Below are positions 60,814-64,000 of a stretch of DNA of 64,000 nt, piece by piece. Numbering within the stretch: the stretch's first letter is position 1; each line of letters begins with the position of its first letter. The position numbers were made by a program, and so were the translations under genes. The notes beneath the pieces were generated by a model that did no database searches, was not told where the DNA came from, and saw nothing but the letters and a program-made list of their open reading frames with translations. Source of the stretch: CAWJPW01 sp963844845 (lineage in GTDB: Bacteria; Acidobacteriota; Thermoanaerobaculia; Thermoanaerobaculales; Sulfomarinibacteraceae); NCBI GenBank assembly GCA_963844845.1, contig CAWJPW010000010.1:1-64000 (forward strand). The letters are read 5' to 3'.

Positions 60814-61668
60814 TCACCCGGGCTCTGCCGTCAGCAGCCGGTTCTGGGGGGTGACGACCTGCGGAATCGTCGAGGTCCACACGCGGTACCCGGCTCCCCG
60901 CAGATACTGCACCCGCTCGAGGTCCATGGCCAGAGGGCCGTCGACCCAGCCCTCCAGGTCCTGGTTCCGCTCCGGGCAGAGGTCGTGGCAGCAGGGCAGA
61001 ACCGCCACCGCCGCACCGGCGGCGACGGCGAGGTCGAGAACCCGGTCGGTGAGCCCACCGCAGGCGTGGATCGACACCACCACGTCGCCGGGGCCCAGGG
61101 CGACGTCGTCCAGCGAGCCCTGGCGGAGCGCCAGGCAACCGGCCACTGCGGGCCAACGCTCGCTCAACACCTCGGCCAGACGGTGGGCGGACGGCGGCAG
61201 CACCACGTCGACGCCCACCGCGCCCCGGCTCGAGCGGTCGAGGAGCAGCATCGCCCACGCCAGAACCCCGTGGCCGCACGCGAGATCGACGACCCGGCGG
61301 CCCTTCAGCCGGCGACGCACTCGCACCGCAACCTCCCACGCCTCGAAGAGCTCCTTGCGGGGCAGACAGCCGGCCTCGCAGACGGTCCGGCCGAAGCGGC
61401 CGAAGAGCGTGTCGGCGGGGAAGTGCCGCGCCGAGCCCGGCATGAGCCGGTTCTTCGATCCCGGATCGAGGGTCGCCCCGCGAAGGTACGTGGATGGGCC
61501 CACCGGCGGAGGATACACCGTGGCGTCCGTCAGTCCCTCGACGCCGCCTCGTGTCCCGCCCGGGAGACGCCGATGTGGCGGTCGCCGATCGGCGTCGTCC
61601 GCGGCCGTGGTGCTCCCTCCCGAAGCTCCGCGGCGACGAGCGCGTCGTCGCCTTTCGCCAGCCGCCAC
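60814..61668 (-). CDS. Class I SAM-dependent methyltransferase with PCCH motif
   Basis: Up to 284 residues. Motif I is VVDLACGHGVLAWAML, then AVGVDVVLPPSA; VVVSIHACGGLTDRVLDLA and AVLPCCHDLCPERN follow, as in GSTCD-like methyltransferases that carry a conserved PCCH. The first 70 residues are low-complexity and probably not translated. A start at ATG 61443 (MPGSARHFPADTLFG) or GTG 61542 is more likely than 61668. Substrate unknown. Confidence 0.7.
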   Translation of the reverse strand: MAAGERRRRARRRGASGGSTTAADDADRRPPHRRLPGGTRGGVEGLTDATVYPPPVGPSTYLRGATLDPGSKNRLMPGSARHFPADTLFGRFGRTVCEAGCLPRKELFEAWEVAVRVRRRLKGRRVVDLACGHGVLAWAMLLLDRSSRGAVGVDVVLPPSAHRLAEVLSERWPAVAGCLALRQGSLDDVALGPGDVVVSIHACGGLTDRVLDLAVAAGAAVAVLPCCHDLCPERNQDLEGWVDGPLAMDLERVQYLRGAGYRVWTSTIPQVVTPQNRLLTAEPG

Positions 61669-61748
61669 GGTACCTTCGCGCCGAGCACGGCGCCCCTGCC
61701 GGGCGGGATCTGCGCCCCCCGGGGCCCTCCCCCATCCAGCCGCGCTCG

Positions 61749-62492
61749 TCAGAGCCCGAAAGGAAGCGAGTAGGTGATGCTGCCGGCGACGCTGGCCCGC
61801 GCGCCCTCCACCCCCTCGACCCGGGCCCTGGAGCTGGTGAAGCCCGCCAGCTGAAGGCCGACGCTCAGCTCGCCCGGGCCCAGCGCGACCGGCCAGTCCA
61901 GGCGCACGGCGTAGTCGGTGACGTTGGTGACGTCGCCGTCCGGGAAGTAGCCGCAGGTGTAGTCGCGGTCGCCCCGGCCCACCCCGGCACCGAGGATGAG
62001 GCCGTCCGAGGCGGCGCTCTGGAGCAGCCCGAGGCGCTGTGACACCGTGAGCAGAAAGTAGGATCCTCCCACGGCGTCGACGTCACGCACCACCGTGAGG
62101 GTCGGCTCGAGCACCGTGCTCCACCTCACGCTCGCCCACACCTCGGTGGTGGGGGGCGCCGCGGTGTCTGCGTAGGTGTACCGGTAGCCGGTGAGCGTGA
62201 TCTCGGCGTCCCCCAGAGCGAGGGTGTAGGACGCCGAGTAATCGATCTCCGAGTACTCGAAGCGGCGTCCCCACTCACCGGTGAGGTCGAAGTTGGCCCA
62301 GACGCCGGCTTCGAACCCGCCCTGCGAGAGCGCCAGCGACTGCTGCAGCACCGGCTGATCGTTGACGATCATCCCCCGCCAGAGATAGCGCGACGCCACC
62401 GCGGTGTCCATCGACCCGTCCCACGCAGCTGCCGGCAGCACCGTCCAGCCGAGCAGCACGGCGACGGCGGCGACGCGCTTCGCCCGGCTCAC
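61749..62492 (-). CDS. TorF-family-like outer-membrane porin
   Basis: About 247 residues with a signal peptide (RVAAVAVLLGWTVLPAAAW). The mature part begins GSMDTAVASRYLWRGMIVNDQPVLQQSLAL, matching the TorF putative porin start, and consists of alternating beta strands with aromatic girdles (EYSEIDYSASYTLAL, GELSVGLQLAGF) ending ITYSLPFGL. GTG 62492 is chosen as the signal-peptide start; the frame is open to 62567. Likely an outer-membrane channel; substrate unknown. Confidence 0.75.
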   Translation of the reverse strand: MSRAKRVAAVAVLLGWTVLPAAAWDGSMDTAVASRYLWRGMIVNDQPVLQQSLALSQGGFEAGVWANFDLTGEWGRRFEYSEIDYSASYTLALGDAEITLTGYRYTYADTAAPPTTEVWASVRWSTVLEPTLTVVRDVDAVGGSYFLLTVSQRLGLLQSAASDGLILGAGVGRGDRDYTCGYFPDGDVTNVTDYAVRLDWPVALGPGELSVGLQLAGFTSSRARVEGVEGARASVAGSITYSLPFGL

Positions 62493-62632
62493 TCCGGCGA
62501 TCCGCTGGTCGGCATGCCTCAGGATACCTCGGGGGGGCCGCTGGAGGCACCCGCAGGCGGTTCCCACCCGCCATCCACCATACGCGAGCCGGGCACGCAG
62601 ACGGTCGGCGGACGTGTGAGACTCTCACGAGC

Positions 62633-62905
62633 GTGGACTGCAGCGACGGGGAGCTGGTGGAAGGCGCCCGTCTCGGCAACGAGGGAGCGTTCGCGTCGCT
62701 GGTGGGGCGCCACTGGCTGCGGCTGGTGGCGCCGGCCCGCTCCGTGGCGGGCGAGGTCGACGTCGAACGCGTCCTGGCGTGGCTCGCCCCGCGTCAACGG
62801 GCGGTGATGCACCTGACGGTTCTGGAGGGGATGAGCGACGGCGAGATCGGCGCAGCGCTGGGGATTCGCCCGGCCTCGGTACGCGCCCACCGGCGGCGTA
62901 ACCAC
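62633..62905 (+). pseudogene. Truncated ECF-sigma-like gene (region 4 retained)
   Basis: From GTG 62633 the frame reads DCSDGELVEGARLGNEGAFASLVGRHW (start of sigma region 2), skips the rest of region 2, and then gives LAWLAPRQRAVMHLTVLEGMSDGEIGAALGIRPASVRAHRRR, a complete region 4 helix-turn-helix. Region 2.3-2.4 (promoter melting and -10 binding) is missing. After about 62905 the frame runs into antisense of the propeller gene without homology. It is probably a deletion remnant rather than a working sigma factor. Confidence 0.55.
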
Positions 62906-62968
62906 ACTGGTGCTCAACCGGGGATGCCCTCACCCCGTCCTCGTGAGCCGCCGAGCAGGGGGGCGCGC

Positions 62969-64000
62969 TCAGGGCACCGCGGCCGACCAGGCAACGGTGT
63001 TGCCGGTCTCGAAACCGTCGCCGAGGAGCCACGGGAGCCAGACCTCGAACTGGTTGTCCGCCACCGTCTCGCCAGCGAGCTGCGCATCGCTCTGGAACAC
63101 CACCTTCCAGCCATCGTTGCCGATCGCCGGGCTTCCGTTGAGGCGGCTGGCATCGGTGGTGACGGTGAGGCGCTTCAGCGCGGAGGCGCCCTCACGCCAC
63201 AGCCAGATCTCGTCGCTGATCACCGTCGTTCCGTCAAAGTCCGACTCCGACGAGAAGACCACCGATCGGCCGTCCGCGCTGATGCGCGGCTGGCCCGCAT
63301 CGGCGTCGGTGTCCACGTCGGTGAGCCGTTGAAGGCCGCTCCCCGAGACCCACAGCCAGGTGTCCACCTCGTTGTCGCCCGTCGTGGAGCCCATCAGCGT
63401 GGCGTCCGACTGGAAGACGACCCGCTGGCCGTCTCTGTCGATGTCAGGCAGGGTGCTGCCCCGCGCCGTCTGATCCGGTGAGGTGGAGTCGGTGAGCCGC
63501 AGCAGTGCACCGCTGCTCACGCTGTAGCGGTAGATCTCGAACTGGTTGTCGGCAATCGTGGGGTCCGAGAGCTGCACGTCGGAGGCGAAGGTGACGGAGG
63601 CGCCGTTGCCGCTGATTCGGGGGTTGTTGTTGCCACGCGCCGTGTCGTCCTCGTTCACCGTTCGATCCGTGAGGCACGCGAGGGTGGGGCCCGGCAGGGT
63701 CGCCATCCAGATCTCGAAGTCCTGGTCCACCTGTCCCTGGTTGAGGAAATCGGCATCGGAGCTGAAGACCACGTGGCTCCCGGAGTCGTCGATGTCAGGG
63801 AGATAGCACCCGCGGGACGAGCCGCCGTTGTCCGTCGAGTCGGTGAGCCGCGTGAACGTCGAGGTGTTGCGGTCGTAGTACCAGATCTCGTACTGCCCGG
63901 TTCCCGTCGCCGGTCCGTTGACGTCCGCGCTGGAGACGAAGGCGATCTTGGTCCCGTCCCCGCTGATCACCGGGTTGCCGAGCGCCGAGGTGTGCAGCGA
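62969..64000 (-). CDS. PD40/TolB-like beta-propeller secreted protein, cut by window edge
   Basis: 344 residues of the C-terminal part are visible and the frame stays open to the right edge. At least five propeller blades repeat the pattern (I/R)IS.(D/N)G..V.F.S(D/E).........D..(F/E)I(W/Y)......L.RLTD (for example ISGDGTKIAFVSSADVNG). The C-terminus is LGDGFETGNTVAWSAAVP, the recurring secreted tail. Its start and any signal peptide are outside the window. A dead relative lies at 51236-51649. Probably extracellular; function unknown. Confidence 0.8.
   Translation of the reverse strand, partial: SLHTSALGNPVISGDGTKIAFVSSADVNGPATGTGQYEIWYYDRNTSTFTRLTDSTDNGGSSRGCYLPDIDDSGSHVVFSSDADFLNQGQVDQDFEIWMATLPGPTLACLTDRTVNEDDTARGNNNPRISGNGASVTFASDVQLSDPTIADNQFEIYRYSVSSGALLRLTDSTSPDQTARGSTLPDIDRDGQRVVFQSDATLMGSTTGDNEVDTWLWVSGSGLQRLTDVDTDADAGQPRISADGRSVVFSSESDFDGTTVISDEIWLWREGASALKRLTVTTDASRLNGSPAIGNDGWKVVFQSDAQLAGETVADNQFEVWLPWLLGDGFETGNTVAWSAAVP

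Noticed and set aside
62906..63481. C-terminal extension of the sigma-like frame to 63481
   Set aside because: This part is antisense to the propeller gene and has no sigma-factor similarity; the homology ends near 62905.
1..64000. CRISPR array, rRNA, tRNA or phage structural genes
   Set aside because: No regularly spaced short repeats, Cas genes, rRNA/tRNA-like segments or capsid/tail genes were seen when reading through the window.

Overview
This is a GC-rich (roughly two-thirds G+C) bacterial chromosomal segment with a Gram-negative envelope: it encodes an OmpA-family protein, a TorF-like porin, a large predicted outer-membrane barrel protein and many secreted proteins. The style of the genes suggests a member of the Acidobacteriota, perhaps near Thermoanaerobaculia. 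The pointers are Ser/Thr kinases fused to TPR repeats, PD40 propellers, CARDB domains, and secreted proteins ending in a DGFESGD...W tail. This placement is inference from protein style; no rRNA or tRNA gene was seen.

Layout. 1-1.2 kb holds the right part of an IS3-family (IS407-type) insertion sequence that runs off the left edge. 1.4-7.3 kb is a tightly overlapping string of five genes: a small membrane protein, a UGM-like FAD oxidoreductase, a GT39-like membrane glycosyltransferase, a GT2 and a flippase. 7.6-13.7 kb is a second coupled string: radical SAM protein, GNAT/FemAB-like acyltransferase, AsnB, Mur-ligase-like enzyme and methyltransferase. Together they look like a surface glycoconjugate pathway with an unusual amide-forming branch, and this is the best candidate in the window for an undescribed system. 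13.7-25 kb carries RAYT (REP-associated transposase) genes and their repeats, interspersed with a secreted protein, a 4Fe-4S protein, an OmpA-family protein, a GT2, a small lipoprotein, a 52-residue membrane protein and a 970-residue outer-membrane protein. 25-39 kb holds a 4-vinyl-reductase-like protein, an M48 protease, a phosphodiesterase-type membrane enzyme, a nitroreductase, several secreted proteins (one with a metzincin-like HExxHxxGxxH motif) and a secreted esterase. 39-53 kb is transport and signalling: an APC permease, an STPK-TPR kinase, a GAF-HD-GYP protein, an overlapping response regulator/histidine kinase pair divergent from a secreted HExxH protein, a haloalkane-dehalogenase-like hydrolase and a metallo-beta-lactamase-fold protein. 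53.5-64 kb is rearranged: a large CARDB protein, pseudogenes, a low-GC amino acid permease, an IS91-like transposase remnant beside a 265-bp duplication, a methyltransferase, a porin, a truncated sigma-factor-like gene and a PD40 propeller running off the right edge.

Mobile and repeat content is the other theme. A 161-bp MITE with GTGTCCTG termini occurs in three full copies and one deleted copy. It inserts at CTAG, and in two cases the target is the TAG stop codon of a gene. A REP/RAYT family, a long imperfect inverted repeat and several orphan 3' gene fragments show repeated local rearrangement. Many secreted proteins share a recurring domain (WRSDV...YGQFI...DNxTGDP) and a recurring C-terminal DGFE tail, which suggests a shared sorting or surface-display route.
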